A stretch of 64,000 nucleotides of DNA from Megalonaias nervosa (GCA_016617855.1 JAECUM010094129.1:24136-88135); one strand, 5' to 3'; positions 36,690-49,450 are shown, numbered from the stretch's first letter. Notes: a model not told the origin generated them from the sequence alone. Numbers and translations are program-made.

Positions 36690-37870
36690 AAACATTTTCA
36701 AAATGACCACCTTGGCTGCCATACTGAAGGTCAATTTTCTTTATGGACCAACTGGACACAGCAAGAACTCTTCAGATGGAAACCCTATGTCAAAATGACT
36801 TTCCATTCAAGAGGATTACCAATAACATCAGATCAGTCCCTTTTTAATCTAGGACCAATAAGACATCATAAGAAATCTTCTGATGACAACCCCAGGCTAA
36901 TATGAATTTCATTTCAGAGTAAAGATAACTAGATTTTCAAGATGGCTGCCATGGTGACCATATTGGATATCTGATTGGTACCATTTCCATTTAGGACCAA
37001 AGAGACATCACAAGAAGTCTTTTGCTGAAAACGTGTCAATACGATAAGAGAAAACATTAAAAGATCTTTAACATAGCAAACTGAAATGTCCATATTGTAA
37101 GTCATTTTCATTTATGATTGGCAAATAGATATCATAGGAAAGTCTTTTAGTGAAAACCCTATGCTGACATGGTCATTAATTATAAAGAAGTAGTGGAACA
37201 ATTTTAACGCTGGCTACTATGGTGGCCATTTTGGATGTCTAAGCGGTACCATTCTCATTTAGAGACCAACTAGACATGACAAGAAGTCTTCTGGCAAAAA
37301 TATGACTTTCATTCAGGATGTGTGTGTGTGTGTGATTTGGATTTTTAACGCAGCTTTTAAATATTTTCAGTCATACTGATATGATGTCTGCAATGTGGCA
37401 GTTTATAGTGATGTCTAGCACTGAGAAATCATGCCGCAGACATGTAACATGATGTACCAGCTAGTCACATGATCCTGATACCAGGTTGACCAGTCCTAAC
37501 ACTAACCTCTTAATGCTGAGCACTTTAGTAAGTCTTTCACAACGACTAGGCTAAGGTTCAAACCTGCAACCTTCTGCATCAGAGGCAGATGCTCTAACCA
37601 CTAGGCCACAGGAGTGGGCATTCAGGATGAACAGCAATAAGATTGTATTCATAGCCATTGTTGTGTCCGTACTGGACATCAGACTGGAGATCAGACTGGT
37701 ACCATTTTCATTTACGCTCAATTAAACATTACTATGCATTTAGGAGTAGTGATGAAAAGTTAGAAATGATAAAAGGTGTCATAGTGAAATCTCCATGTCG
37801 ATATGACCATAAATTCATTAGAAGATGCAACAAGTGGATTTTCAATTTGGCCACAGTGGCAAAGTCATTG
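36690..37870. repeat. diverged repeat units, third block
   Basis: Repeats the phrases AAGATGGCTGCCATGGTGAC, CATATTGGATATCTGA, CATTTAGGACCAA and CACAAGAAGTCTTCTGG at roughly 130-200 bp spacing, in the same orientation as 16780-17690. A SINE interrupts it at 37321-37618. Confidence 0.75.
37321..37618 (-). mobile_element. tRNA-derived SINE, family 1 (copy 4)
   Basis: Family body on the minus strand with the tRNA-like head at 37618 (reverse of CTCTAACCACTAGGCCAC). The tail on the left is (TG)n GATTTGGATTTTTAACG. A perfect 11 bp duplication CATTCAGGATG flanks it (37310-37320 and 37619-37629). Confidence 0.95.
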
Positions 37871-37921
37871 AAAGTCCCAGCAGCACCATTTTCATTCAGG
37901 AACAACTAGACCATCAGATGA

Positions 37922-37952
37922 ATGTGTGTGTGTGTAAAGTTTCAAGGCAATC

Positions 37953-37989
<37 letters not shown>

Positions 37990-38100
37990 GTTTCAAGGCA
38001 ATCCTGTGTGTGTGTGTGAAGTTTCAAGGCAATCCTGTGTGTGTGCATAAAGTTTCAAGGCAATGCTGTGTGTGTGTGTAAAGTTTCAAGGCAAGTAGCT
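37922..38100. repeat. (TG)n plus 18 bp phrase, tandem
   Basis: About five units of a TG run followed by TAAAGTTTCAAGGCAATCC. The TG length varies between units. Confidence 0.92.
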
Positions 38101-38124
38101 TAAGAGATGTAGCACTAACAAACA

Positions 38125-38255
38125 TGTGCTAATGGATGGAAAGACAACGGATGATGGATGATTGATGGAAAGACAACGGATGATGGACGATCGATGGAAA
38201 GACAACAGATGATGGATGATCGATGGAAAGACAACAGATGATGGATGATTAAATT
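38125..38255. repeat. about 30 bp minisatellite
   Basis: Units of GATGGAAAGACAACGGATGA plus TGGATGAT, about four copies. Confidence 0.9.
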
Positions 38256-38516
38256 GAAAACAGACAACAAACCATCCCAAATGCTACCTGATCTATGAGA
38301 GTTAAAACTGAGAGGATTTTCTTGTGATTTCTCGAACTGTCAAAGTGCAAAGGGGGGGGGGTCTTAATGACTTGGATAATGACTTTGGAAGAAAACTACA
38401 AATAAAAGACATATTTGAAAAACTAAAAACTTTGTGTAAATACCCAATATTTTACACTTCACAACTTCAAATTCACATTTTTAAAATTTCCAGATTTCAT
38501 GTCAATGCATTCTCAC

Positions 38517-38629
38517 CTTTGTCAGATCAAAGTTGCTATCTGCAATGTAGCTTAGAGTCAGGTTATCTTCCCATGGAGCTTTCCTCTTTTGGAAACATTT
38601 CTTCCTAATGAAGAAAACTATGGCAATGA
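38517..38629 (-). CDS. exon: end of transmembrane helix and juxtamembrane tail
   Basis: Acceptor CTGTTTCAG, 113 bp, donor AAG/GTGAGA. Starting with two bases that complete a Val codon from the previous exon, it reads VIAIVFFIRKKCFQKRK and then APWEDNLTLSYIADSNFDLTK. The first seven hydrophobic residues finish the membrane helix begun in exon 45246-45532. The RKKC..KRK cluster is the positive inner flank expected for type I topology. It ends in phase 0, matching exon 34078-34209. A computed phase that fits on both sides strongly supports this being real. Confidence 0.8.
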
Positions 38630-39218
38630 CTGAAACAGAAATGGGAATAATTATGTAAATTCATACAAAAAGTATCTCATGAGTGAAAATAATTTTGCAT
38701 TCACTCATCTAGGGCTTAATTCATGCCATGAGCCCAGGGGCAACCAAAATGTTGGGTCAAGGATACAAAATACTTGAAACAGGTAGCCCAGGGAGCTAAT
38801 ATGTAATAATATAGATTGTTTTTCCTTTTGTTTTGAAAACACCCTACAAAATATATGAGGATCGTAATAAGAGATAAGGTAAAAGGGAAGTTTTGTAAAC
38901 CTCTTTTTCATAATGGAAAGAAATTCTGAATGTGTTCTTTATGCTGATATATGTTATCAGAGGCTGAGTGTGCTGACTGGCAAAAACAAGGAATTGACAG
39001 AATAGGGATGTTGGAGCAAATTTTGAATGCGAGTCAGCTACATGTACCTTGTGTTTCTCAACTGGTACAAGACAAATAGGTTTTGTTAATAGTTTTTGCT
39101 TACTGACAAAAATGAGTGCCTGTGCCTGCAACATCTATCTCAGGTGAATTCTCAATTCAGAGAATAAAACAGTAAACAATTACAACTGAAAAGGTTGTTT
39201 CCTTGCTGTGGATAATTT

Positions 39219-39370
39219 GTGATTATTAGTAATTTTCCATGCTCAGAACATAAATATCTTACGAGTTAGAAATTTTTGGCAATATCAAACTGCCTTCATC
39301 AGTCGCTGAAAATATTGCAGAAAATTTCTAAATCTTAAGATATTTATACTCTGAGCATGGGAAATTACTA
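39219..39370. repeat. long inverted repeat (hairpin), arms about 50 bp
   Basis: The left arm TAGTAATTTTCCATGCTCAG.. and the right arm (reverse complement TAGTAATTTCCCATGCTCAG..) match over about 50 bases with few mismatches. They are separated by about 47 bases containing CTGATGA on the minus strand. It fits a foldback MITE. Confidence 0.85.
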
Positions 39371-39429
39371 ACGATCAGAAAACAATATACTTCATCACTG
39401 CTGAAATAGCTTGCATAAGGTACGTATCG

Positions 39430-39615
39430 TTTTGTATTGATTCTCCACCTTTTGCACTGATTTATCATTTTATATCAATTCTCCATCTCTTGTATTGTTT
39501 TATTTCGATTCTCCACCTCTTGTACCATTTTATATTGATTCTCCACCTCTTGTATCATTTTATACAGACTCCACATCTTGTATCATTTTATACTGATTCT
39601 CCACCTCTTGTATCG
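39430..39615. repeat. about 27-30 bp tandem repeat
   Basis: About six imperfect units of TTTTATATTGATTCTCCACC and TCTTGTAT. Confidence 0.85.
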
Positions 39616-40086
39616 ATACGTGTATCTGTATGGTAAATTTATCTATGCTTCAATATATCGATGAATCATTTCACCCCTAGTGATGATGTAAACTCAACAA
39701 CAAGCAAAGTCACCAGTACTTTCTCTGTAAATTGGGGTGACATGACTGGAAATGGGATGGCTATCTCACCCAAATCCACCTTTCCCACTAGTGAGGACCA
39801 TGGTAAAAATGATTTCCAACTCTGCTGACACAAACGTACGTTCAGTGGAACAGAGCATGTTAGTAATTTACAGTAATTATTATTTTGGTTTGTTATTTTT
39901 GTTGATTTTAGGTTTAATGACAGCACAAGATAGGCTATACATGGTGGCCAGTATAACTGTTGAGGTAGAACCATCGACCAATGGGAGGCTACTGACACAC
40001 TTTCTCACATACCGAAAGGTACGATGGCAGTAAGAAATACAAAAAGCTTGCGCTTTAGATCACTTGGCCATCTGGGACGCCTCCCC

Positions 40087-40255
40087 ATTTTGTTTTGGTT
40101 GGGTGCTTTACAACACAGAAAGACAAGTAGGTTATTTAGTGCCAAGGCAATTAGAGTAAAGGACACACCACAAGGGCTGACCAAGACTGGTCCAATACTA
40201 AGATTCAAACCCGCACCCTTCTGGTCACTAGTCCAGCATTCTCGGCCAATGCAAC
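40087..40255 (-). mobile_element. tRNA-derived SINE, family 2 (copy 2)
   Basis: Reverse complement shows TGGCCGAGAATGCTGGAC, a B-box-like GGTTTGAATCTTAG, then GGTCAG, ATTGCCTTGGCACTAAATAA and GTAAAGCACCCAACCAAAA. This parallels 7649-7832. No clear target duplication. Confidence 0.7.
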
Positions 40256-40927
40256 TGTACTAATTTTTGTTAATTCATAGATTTAATGTATACATTTATT
40301 TATATCACAGTGATGAAAGCATACATATTTCACCATCAATAAGCCAAACAAACTTATCATGAAAATATCTGGAGAGTTGGAATTAGATTTATCATCAACA
40401 AATGCCTGTCTTCTTGCTAGGATCCATTATGGAGTCAAATTTTTGGGGGTGACGTAACTTCTTTACCATTTCAGAACAAGGAAACATGGTGGAAAAACAT
40501 AAAGCGAGTGTACTGGTCAAAATTTATGAGGTTATAACACACACTTTCAACAGCCATTTTATTAAAGCTTTGCATGATATAAAGCCAGCACTATATGTCT
40601 ATTATTTGACATAAATCACCATCTGGTACATTCTGAAAGAATAGTGACCAATTTCCAGAATTCAAAAGGATGATTTTTAGACTTTTGTAACTTCACACTA
40701 TTATAAAAGAAATGTAAAATAAATGGCACACTGTATGCCTACCCCTTGTTCCAAGTCCCCCATATAGACACTTAACAAACTAAATTTAATGTCCAAAATC
40801 CACCATGGTCTTATTATGTTTGCATTAATTTGACCTCTGACCTCTCTACCCAAGAACAGTCACATCTCTTTATTGACCTAAATGCAGGCCGTCCACAAAT
40901 TATATGACGCAACTTAATCACGAACGA

Positions 40928-41165
40928 AAGGGTAGCTGAGAGGTCTGTCTCTACAGACCGCTCGGATATCACCTCTGTTAGTGTGGGCTTCAGTCTTGCC
41001 TTGACCAGTGTGGGTATGAGAGAAACCTTGCCAATAGATTCTTGTCTGTCAGCGGTTCTTCCTGAGCTCTACCATCACCAAATATACTGACCACCATGCA
41101 TGGCCTATCATGCGCTGAAAATAGTGTTACCACCCACCCACCCCAACAACCAAACATAACAAACC
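40928..41165 (+). mobile_element. possible third tRNA-like SINE
   Basis: GGTAGCTGAGAGGTCTGTCT with a TCAGTCTTGCC region about 60 bases on resembles a class II tRNA-like head. The far end has a CCAACAACCAAACATAAC tail-like stretch. Only one copy is seen, so this is tentative. Confidence 0.35.
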
Positions 41166-44100
41166 TTTACCATACCTGAGGAGCAAGTTCTCCACATACT
41201 TTGGTCAAGAAATGCATTCTAGTACTGAGGACAAAATAACCTAAACATTTTTCTTCTTTCGGTCACATTGACCTTGATTGCTGACAATTGAAATAGACAA
41301 TAGACCCCATGTACAAGCTATCCATAAAGTTTGGTCCAAGTGTGGTACAGAACTAATTCTATTGTGCAGAAACCATTGTAGTTACAGTGTCCATGGCATC
41401 TGATTTTCCGACTGCAACAACGTAAGGATGCTTTCATACCCCAAGTACCAACTGTTCATAAAGTTTGATAACAGCACACGACAGAGCTGAAATTATTGCA
41501 TGGAAACCAATTTTCTTTTATTTAGTTACAGTGCACCTTGATCGCTGACTTATGGCACCCAAATGGATAGGCTTCTTCCTTACGTCATCTGCAAACCAAC
41601 CACATAATTTGGCCCAAGTATGCAGTGACCATAACTGGTCATAAATGAATATTCAGTTGACACAAAATGCAACATTAAAACTATTTTACACTGCTCAATG
41701 AACAGGAAAAGCCACAAGAGTAAATGGCTTGGAAAGAGGACAGGAGGTGAAGTTGTTAACTAAAAAATAAATATTAGAATATTAGAACATACGATTGGCA
41801 AAGGGGCAAATATCTTGCCTGAAAGTCCTGTTATGTATATTTATTTTGTGTGCTTTACCTTTGTATATGATTAGAGTTTTGTTGCATACCTGCTCTTCGT
41901 CTTGTTAGTACACTATAAATAGGATGTTTGCTTGGGTTTGAGTTCAAGGCCCAGCCTTGATCATGACCAATGAAGATTCTAGAAACAAATCTGTATCCAG
42001 TTTTGGGTTACAAGAATTTTTCAGAAAAGGTTATTGCAACATAGGCCAAGTGGGGATGTGATATCAACAATGTTGCTCATTCCTCCTTTTAACATCAGTC
42101 TGGAATCATTCACTGTTGTGTTCACATTTTAATTTGCGAGGAATCATTTACATGTACTTAAATTATTCATTAAAACTGAATGTTTGGACTTAAAATACTA
42201 TTTTGGGATTATTGTGAATTCATTCAAAGACATTCTGGATTATATCAATGTGATACCTCAAGACTATTATTATACCAGTATATCAAAACTACTGATACAT
42301 TAGCACATTCAAGACCTGAAATTCATTTGGAACACTCTATATATTTGGATTTTGATAGAAGGCTGTGTGTACAGTCTACTGTCAGATGCTAGCATTAGTT
42401 GAAAAGAGGCTGTGAGAAGCATTTCAGACTTTAACTGTTCATATATATTATATATGTTCATGCGTTACTGTGATAACAGACAGTTTTGACATAAAATATG
42501 TGTTAGCTAATGATTAATTTCCTGTCATTTCTGAAAAATATTACATTCCAGACAGATCAAAATCAGACATTACTAGTCTATTTAAAAACAAATTAAAATC
42601 GCCTTTTTTATCACTGCAAGTACATAAAACTATGGTTGTTTGGTGTATTCTGACTTCCAACCTGTAAAACTTGTCTTGCTGACTGAAAAAGTGATGTTAA
42701 AAAAATTAAATTTTTATTTGAATTTTTAAACTCCATTGTTGCGTGTGATACATCTGTCCGACTGGTTATGTGATGTTCATTGATTTGCCCAATCTTAATA
42801 CTTTCAGTAAATTAAATAGTAAGATTGGGGAGTCATTTTATATTGTGTGTTTGAATAAAGAAAACTTAAATACTTTTATATATTGAACATTTTACAGATC
42901 TACACATTTACAGACAAACCGTCTGTGATGGTCCACTTTCATCATTATGTGAGTAAAATGTTGGTTTCTATTTTTACTGAAAACCCAAACACAATGCTAA
43001 AAAAATCAGATACCCCAATGCCCGTGGCCCCTCTAATTTCAGATCAGGTCCCTTCTGTATTCTAACTGAGGTGCTGATCGGGCTTGCTGAAAAAATCTAA
43101 TTTATCTAAGAAGACTTCGATCACACTTATGCAATGTGGAAATTTATTTTCAAGATGCTGACCTGCCATAACACAGCGTTTCATGCTAAAAACCCAATTT
43201 TTACTTCCAAAACCCCTGACACAGACGTGTTTTAAGAACATGATTTTCAGTTATCTTTGAAAACAGAACCCAAAACCCCTTCCAGTATATATATATATAT
43301 CTGTTACAAGTAGCATGTATAACAATAAATAGTCATGACTGGAGCTGATATCAAACTATCCTTTAGGTAGTTTAAATACAGTCAAACAGAAAGCAAATCA
43401 GTCAGGTATAAATCACCATTATGTGTATTACTTAACTGGCTCACAATAGCTATTGTGATATGTTTTAAGACTGCAGTGGGTGAGCCCACTGTGCTAATTT
43501 GCATTGGTAAAAATATCACGAAGTGGAACAACCCAATATAGGTAAATCAAATTGATGCTAGATGCATGTAGACAAACAAATGTTATTACATATCATTGCC
43601 TCAAATGAGAATGTTGAAGTCATCTGTATTAAAGATTACTGTCAAGCTAGTGAACACCAGCAACTTCTCTGAAGTTGGATTTACGTCATATAAAAAACAG
43701 GATGTGTGATTATTTCATTTGTTAGAATTGTGTTCAAGTGTTATTCATTTTTGAAGGCGATTTAGGAAGCAAAGCAAGCAAAACTAAATTACAGATTTCT
43801 TGGTTGAAAGAGTTTTACTTTGTGAAGCTCGCCAGCAAGAAATAAAAGGGGGGGGGGACATTTAATTCTCTGCATATATGGTAAACAACATATTGACATA
43901 CGCCATTCCCATGTGTAACATGTCTGTCAAAATAGGAACACCACATATATGTAACATATTTGACGCAATGAACTGAATATTCTGATTCGTTCTCTTCATT
44001 ATTATTTGTATCTTAACCTTGTTAAAATAATAATTATTAATTGACCTATGCTTTTCATATTTTAGCCATGAAATAGACAAAAGACAATAATAAGCACAAG

Positions 44101-45245
44101 TTTCTATTTGTAAAGATGATTTGTGTTGATAAATCATTAACATCCGCACTGGACAGAAGCATTTAATTGTAATGCAAATGAAAATAATGCAACAATATAA
44201 AAATCTACATACATGTACTAATACATTACAGACCCAATATGCAAAATAATTATTACATTGTACATAACAATTTCTGTTTTTAGATTACATCAGAATTACC
44301 ACTGCTGGCCAAATTTTCAAGAAAAGCAAATTAAAGGCCATTGAAGAAGTTGATCAACAGTAGCTGTTACTTCCAGCACCAAACCTGTCAATCACTGGTT
44401 CCCAAATATTTTATGAATTTTAAATTGAGAAATAAAATTTTGTTTGTCTGTCCTTGTTACACGAGTTAAATTTTCCACACTAATAACGTTTTAATACCAA
44501 TTTAATGGAACATGAAATGATGCATCTTTTGTTGTCTTGTGCTAATTGCAAATGATCAACAACATCTAAAAAATATTAAGAAAATTTTCGCATGCGAATT
44601 TTTGTAAATTCCTAGTGTAATGCTTTAAGTTGTTACTTGATGGATGACGAGTACATGATAAATGGACACATTTTATATATATCTCAACCATACAGATGCT
44701 GCTTTTATTCATTACGTAGTTGTAATAGTTTTATTTCAATTATTATCCAGATAATAAAAGAAATAATCTGTTAAATATCTAATTTGTCCATCCTGTTATG
44801 AGAGTTACAAGTTAATGACAGCATTGCTCTGACAAGCAATATGTGGAAAGTAAATTGACAGTTATCTTCCAAATGTTATTTTATAGAAGATGTAATGCTA
44901 GACCATTGATCCCTAAAAAATCTGATGTAAAAATGAACATTTAAAATTCTGGGCATTTGTCCTACAGGATTGGCTGAAATGCATATTGTTAGTCAGAACT
45001 GTTGGGATTATTTGGGATTTAATTCACAATACTCCAAGTTTCTTTAAATTTTCACTTATACAGAAATAAACTATTTCTTGAATTTACTTAATTTGTTGGT
45101 TTGCTTTTTCTGTTACTTAGTTTAAAATTACTAGTCATAACAGGTCCCCATAGCATGGACCCTGTCTTACACCTTTGCAATAGGATGTATCATAAAGCAT
45201 GAGCTTATATTAGAAAATAATATTAGAAATACAGGGCAGTCTTAC

Positions 45246-45532
45246 CTAGGATAATGATGGTAAAGCCTGAGCTAACTGCGATGGCAGCTATTACACCAGT
45301 GCTAAGCTGTGCATTCTGTGTGAAACTGTGATGGACTGTCCCCAAATTGGATACATTGTTATGGGCATCAGAGGTGTCCAGTATAGTTCTGTTCAGATTG
45401 TCTAGTAGTTGGGTTGATGGGGTTGTGGCCACATCAGTATCTATGCTGATATTCTTGAAAAATGGTGCCAGTGTTCCCATTGTAACATCATGAACTTTAC
45501 TTTCATTTACAAGCAAATGCAGGTCCCTCTCA
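45246..45532 (-). CDS. exon: glycosylated stalk and transmembrane start
   Basis: Acceptor ATTCAG at 45533-45535, 287 bp, donor CTAG/GTAAGA. The frame gives LHLLVNESKVHDVTMGTLAP, later a Ser/Thr/Asn-rich stalk, and ends in the hydrophobic STGVIAAIAVSSGFTIIIL. Sequons NES, NIS, NRT and NVS are visible. The exon begins in phase 2 and ends in phase 1, and its leftover G joins TC of exon 38517-38629 to give Val in the middle of the helix. Stalk-like composition next to the membrane is common in surface receptors. Confidence 0.82.
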
Positions 45533-45784
45533 CTGAATTACTGCACATTCACATGGAAACATTGTATATATCTGAAGTGAACAAACAACTTGTTATAAAA
45601 ACATAGAATACTCCCTCCATATAGTGCTCCATAAAAAAGTGCATTGCCTTACTAGTGAGGTTGCTTAAAATGAGGTATTTTACACATATTACTATAAAAG
45701 AATGAAATGAGGTCCATGAACCTTACCTCCCTTGTAAAAGGGACTGTATTATACAGAGGTACCTTACAGTAGTGAAGGAGTAAC

Positions 45785-45836
<52 letters not shown>

Positions 45837-46738
45837 CATTTTAACTTATTGTATATTTTAATGGCTTATTTGGAGACACATTTTACAGAATGACTCATTG
45901 CTAATATAAACTTCACAATATTATCTTGACAATTTCATAAATGTGCTGATATCACAATATCATAAAATGTGCTGAGATCACAATATTATCACAACAATAT
46001 CATAAAATGTGCTGAGATCACAATATTATCACAACAATATTATAAAATGTGCCAATATCAGAAGAATGTGCTGATATCACAGTCTTACTGTGACAGTATC
46101 ATAAAATGTGCTGACAGCAATATTATCATGACAGTATCATAAAATGTGCTGACATCACATTAGGTTCATTATAATATCACTATTTTCTAACATTATAAAG
46201 AACAACTGTTCAGTGACAAATTCAATGGTGGATGACCAGCATGCATACATTATCAACTTGCATTAGAGTTCAACAACCACTGGGCTGATATCTGCTTGAT
46301 TCCGACAGGGACTGCTGATTAACCATGAGTCTATGTAAACATTCACATTCACTGTTATAAATCAACAGAAAGGGAATTCTGATAAACCACAAGTCTTTGT
46401 AAACATTCAGTGTAATATATCAACAGAAAGGGAATGCTGATAAAGCACAAGTCTATGTAAACATTCATTGTTATAAATCAACTGAAGAAAATGTGACTTG
46501 TGGTCTCGGTACAGAAGTCAACTAAAATCTTTACTTATGTGCCACCTAAAAGTATTTTTTCTGACATTAATGGTGGCAAGACCAACTGTGCAAGGCACAA
46601 TTTGTGCTGGAGTGTCAAAAATTTAAATTGCTGATTCATGTGGAAGCAAGCACCACCCAAAGTAATGTATGGAAACCATCAAGACAGCTAGGACTATGTA
46701 ACTAGGAATCCCTGGGTCAAAACTGAAATTATCATTAC
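45533..46738 (-). other. intron with two tandem arrays and a GA tract
   Basis: (GA)n at about 45788-45833. An imperfect repeat of about 40 bp (CATAAAATGTGCTGATATCACA) at 45940-46160. A 60 bp repeat (CACAAGTCTATGTAAACATT, ATCAACAGAAAGGGAAT) with three copies at 46315-46490. Confidence 0.75.
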
Positions 46739-46821
46739 CTTTGCAATGATGATGCCTTCCATGCATGCATCAGAAATTGTAATTTCAGATTAATAACCAA
46801 TGGATACACAGGTGTTCTGTT
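46739..46821 (-). CDS. exon: ectodomain segment
   Basis: A strong acceptor (CACTTTTTTTAG..CTTTGTCAG) and donor AAAG/GTAATG bound an 83 bp exon, phase 0 to 2. It reads NRTPVYPLVINLKLQF then LMHAWKASSLQ. The last two bases plus the first base of exon 45246-45532 make a Ser codon. It begins with an NRT sequon. Confidence 0.72.
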
Positions 46822-48767
46822 CTGACAAAGATTAATACTAAAAAAAGTGAGTACTCTGAAGAATTTAATGCCATGGCTCAAACAGAGGGACTTTTTATTT
46901 ACTTTACACATACAAAGGTCAATCAAATTAAATTTATTAATTATCAGCGAGCGGTCCAATAATCCACTAGATCAAAATGCTGATGCTCTAGCACAAACTG
47001 TACCAAGCACCATTGGTCTACACCACCAGTAATATCAGGAAAAAAAGGTTGAGAACAACTTGTTAGCCTAGGGCTGCCCAAAATTCAAAGACCATTCCCC
47101 ATTGAATCCGCTGCCAAACAGTTTTTGTCCATCACAATCAGTAATGTCATAATACATCTAAAAAACAGCAGAAAACTTGGTCCTCTAAATATTGGGATAC
47201 CATTGATGGAACTCAAGAATACCAGACACCCTCTTGCACACTTGGAAAAATGATCACGTTAAACACGGAACAGGCCAGCTGAACACCAGAATGTCTGGGA
47301 TAAAACTGGACAAATGGTCACTCTGCGTAAACATCAGAAAACTGGGATGAGTATAATCTAGGCCAATCTGAAGAGCAATCATAAAATGTTGCCAGTCCAT
47401 CACTCCTAACTTTGGGCTCATTGGAAAAAAAATCTCCACATTAAAATTATACTTAATTTGTATAAAAATGTTTCACTGTAACGTCAATATCACTGAGAAT
47501 TAATGGGAGAATGAAACTGTGATTTCTCCGGTATTTTGGCTGTATACCTTCTGTACTCAAATGTTCCCTCTCCAGCTAGTATCTTTTCGGTAATTTTAAT
47601 CCATTTCAGTGTCTAGCTTGTGTACTGTACCCATCTACCTCCAACCTTTTCTCTGATCATATGAGCTATATGAGTACTTTACATCCTTAAATATCAAATA
47701 TGTCCATAAAATAAAACAAGGTGTGTACAGTGAAGGCCTAAAACTATAACATAGGACACGAAATCCTGAGTAATAGCTAAAAATAGGAAAGCTCTACGGT
47801 GCATTACACTTACAATAAAATTGCAATGTAACTTTTATCAGCATTTACTATGTATTCTTCAAAAGATAACTCGTAGTAATCACAAAAGATATAATTATCC
47901 TCATATTCTTGCCTTTCCCATTAACTTGCCTTATGTCAGAAGTCACGCATGTCACATATGAGGAAATTAAAAATTATATGTAAGGGAAATATCTGAAGAT
48001 GCCGAATGTTGTGATTTAATACAAGCTCGGAAACAAACTAGTCTGGTACCCTGGTATCCCATATCACAACATCACTCGAAATTACATGACTGGAACGGTC
48101 GCGATGATCTAATCGCCAGGTAAATTATAATATTCCGGCCATTTCCGTCAGAACTATGTTCTGAACTACTTTCGTTCACAAGGAATAGCAAAACCACGGA
48201 AGACAATCAGAAAATTTTCGCCTTTTGCTGTTGTAACATATATAATCCACTCTCACCAAACATAGCAAATTAAGGTGGCAGGGTACAGTTTCGTCAATTG
48301 GCCCTGGCAAATTTCTTAACTTAAGGCTATGGTGTGACTTTTTCAGCTATTATTGTTTACTACTTAAAGATACGGATATATTTGTGAACTAGGTGTTTCG
48401 GGCTTCTGTTATTCTTGAAATTGATGTCAGGCATGTACACCTTCCATAGTTATTCTGCAGTATGTTGATAGAGAAATACCAATAGTCGACTAGGAAGAAG
48501 AGCTAGCCTCCCATAGCACAGTAACCACATGGGTTTGGGGCAAGTAAAATATCTCAAAAAGGGCTTGGATGACAACTATTTTCAATTGCATCAGCCTGTT
48601 TAGTACACACTGTTTTGCAGAATTGTCATCTAGAAAAAGGGATTGTGTTTGCATTGTGAGCATCACATGATGTCAAAAATGACCTTCGGACATGAAAATT
48701 GCAGGTATAAATTTAATTTGAGAAATTTGCAACTTTACCGAGACTTTAAGCAGTGTGATTTTTTTTT

Positions 48768-49037
48768 TATTGTTTTATTACTATGCAATGTTTTCATGAA
48801 TGAAATTTAACAACAGTTTTATTACTATGCAATGTTTTCATGAATGAAATCAAACAACAGTTTTATTACTATGCAATGTTTTCATGAATGAAATTTAACA
48901 ACAGTTTTATTACTATGCAAAGTTTTCATGAATGAAATCAAACAACAGTTTTATTACTATGCAATGTTTTCATGAATGAAATTTAACAACAGTTTTATTA
49001 CTATGCAATGTTTTCATGAATGAAATCAAACAACAGT
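48768..49037. repeat. 44 bp minisatellite with alternating unit types
   Basis: Six units of CAGTTTTATTACTATGCAAT plus GTTTTCATGAATGAAA, ending alternately TTTAACAA or TCAAACAA. This gives an 88 bp dimer repeat. Lies directly beside the LTR relic. Confidence 0.93.
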
Positions 49038-49052
49038 TCATTGTATTTATAT

Positions 49053-49450
49053 TGTTAGGTGTCTAGGCTCTTAAAAAAGCGTAACAGAAAAGAGTGAAGA
49101 CAACAAGGTTTGTAAAATTTAACAAATAAAATTTATTTGCCTAGAAAACCCAAAAATCCAAAATTAATCCAAGAATTAAAAGATAGAAGTCCTATTATTA
49201 AATAGTCCTGAATGAATCTGATTTCGAGTCCCGATGAAATCTAAAATGGAAGGAGATGGCATCTTTTGTAACCTTCAGTGTGCTGTTGAATCAACAGTTC
49301 TTTGTTGAATCACAGAAAATATTATTCCAGTTTTGAATTCCATATAAATTTCAAATGAATATTTTTGTCCAAGAATTTTGTAGGAGCACTTGTATTTCCA
49401 GGGAAAATAATCACTTTATATTCATTAAAATAAAAATTCAACTCAGACTG
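49053..49450 (-). repeat. antisense LTR fragment related to the Gmr1-like LTR
   Basis: Begins TGTTAGGTGTCTAGGCTC, the reverse complement of the LTR 3' end, and follows the LTR for about 400 bases. Matching phrases include GTGAAGACAACAAGG, CCTAGAAAACCC, AAGTCCTATTATTAAATAGT and TGATTTCGAGTCCCGATG. Divergence is much higher than between the two LTRs of the 1-6020 copy. No internal region follows, so it is a solo or truncated LTR of an older relative. Confidence 0.8.

Larger units (their letters stand above)
34210..38516 (-). other. intron of the minus-strand gene
   Basis: Contains dispersed repeats (about 35450-35540), a diverged repeat block with a SINE inside it (36690-37870), and two tandem arrays near 38 kb. 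Purine and pyrimidine runs occur (36002-36009 G run). No further exon was recognised. Confidence 0.55.
38630..45245 (-). other. intron of the minus-strand gene, 6.6 kb
   Basis: Contains a 150 bp palindrome-like inverted repeat (39219-39370), a pyrimidine-rich tandem (39430-39615), SINE-like elements (40087-40255 and perhaps 40928-41165) and otherwise AT-rich unique sequence. No exon recognised. Confidence 0.55.

Noticed and set aside
39219..39370. Hammerhead ribozyme in the loop (minus strand CTGATGA, GGCA/TGCC stem)
   Set aside because: The GAAA strand reads AAAA. The flanking arms also pair with each other directly and not in the hammerhead topology, so the core is incomplete.
47080..47170. 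Minus-strand exon reading YYDITDCDGQKLFGSGFNG
   Set aside because: The acceptor is good and the peptide looks coding, but no usable donor gives a phase that fits the exons on either side. It may belong to another transcript or be chance.
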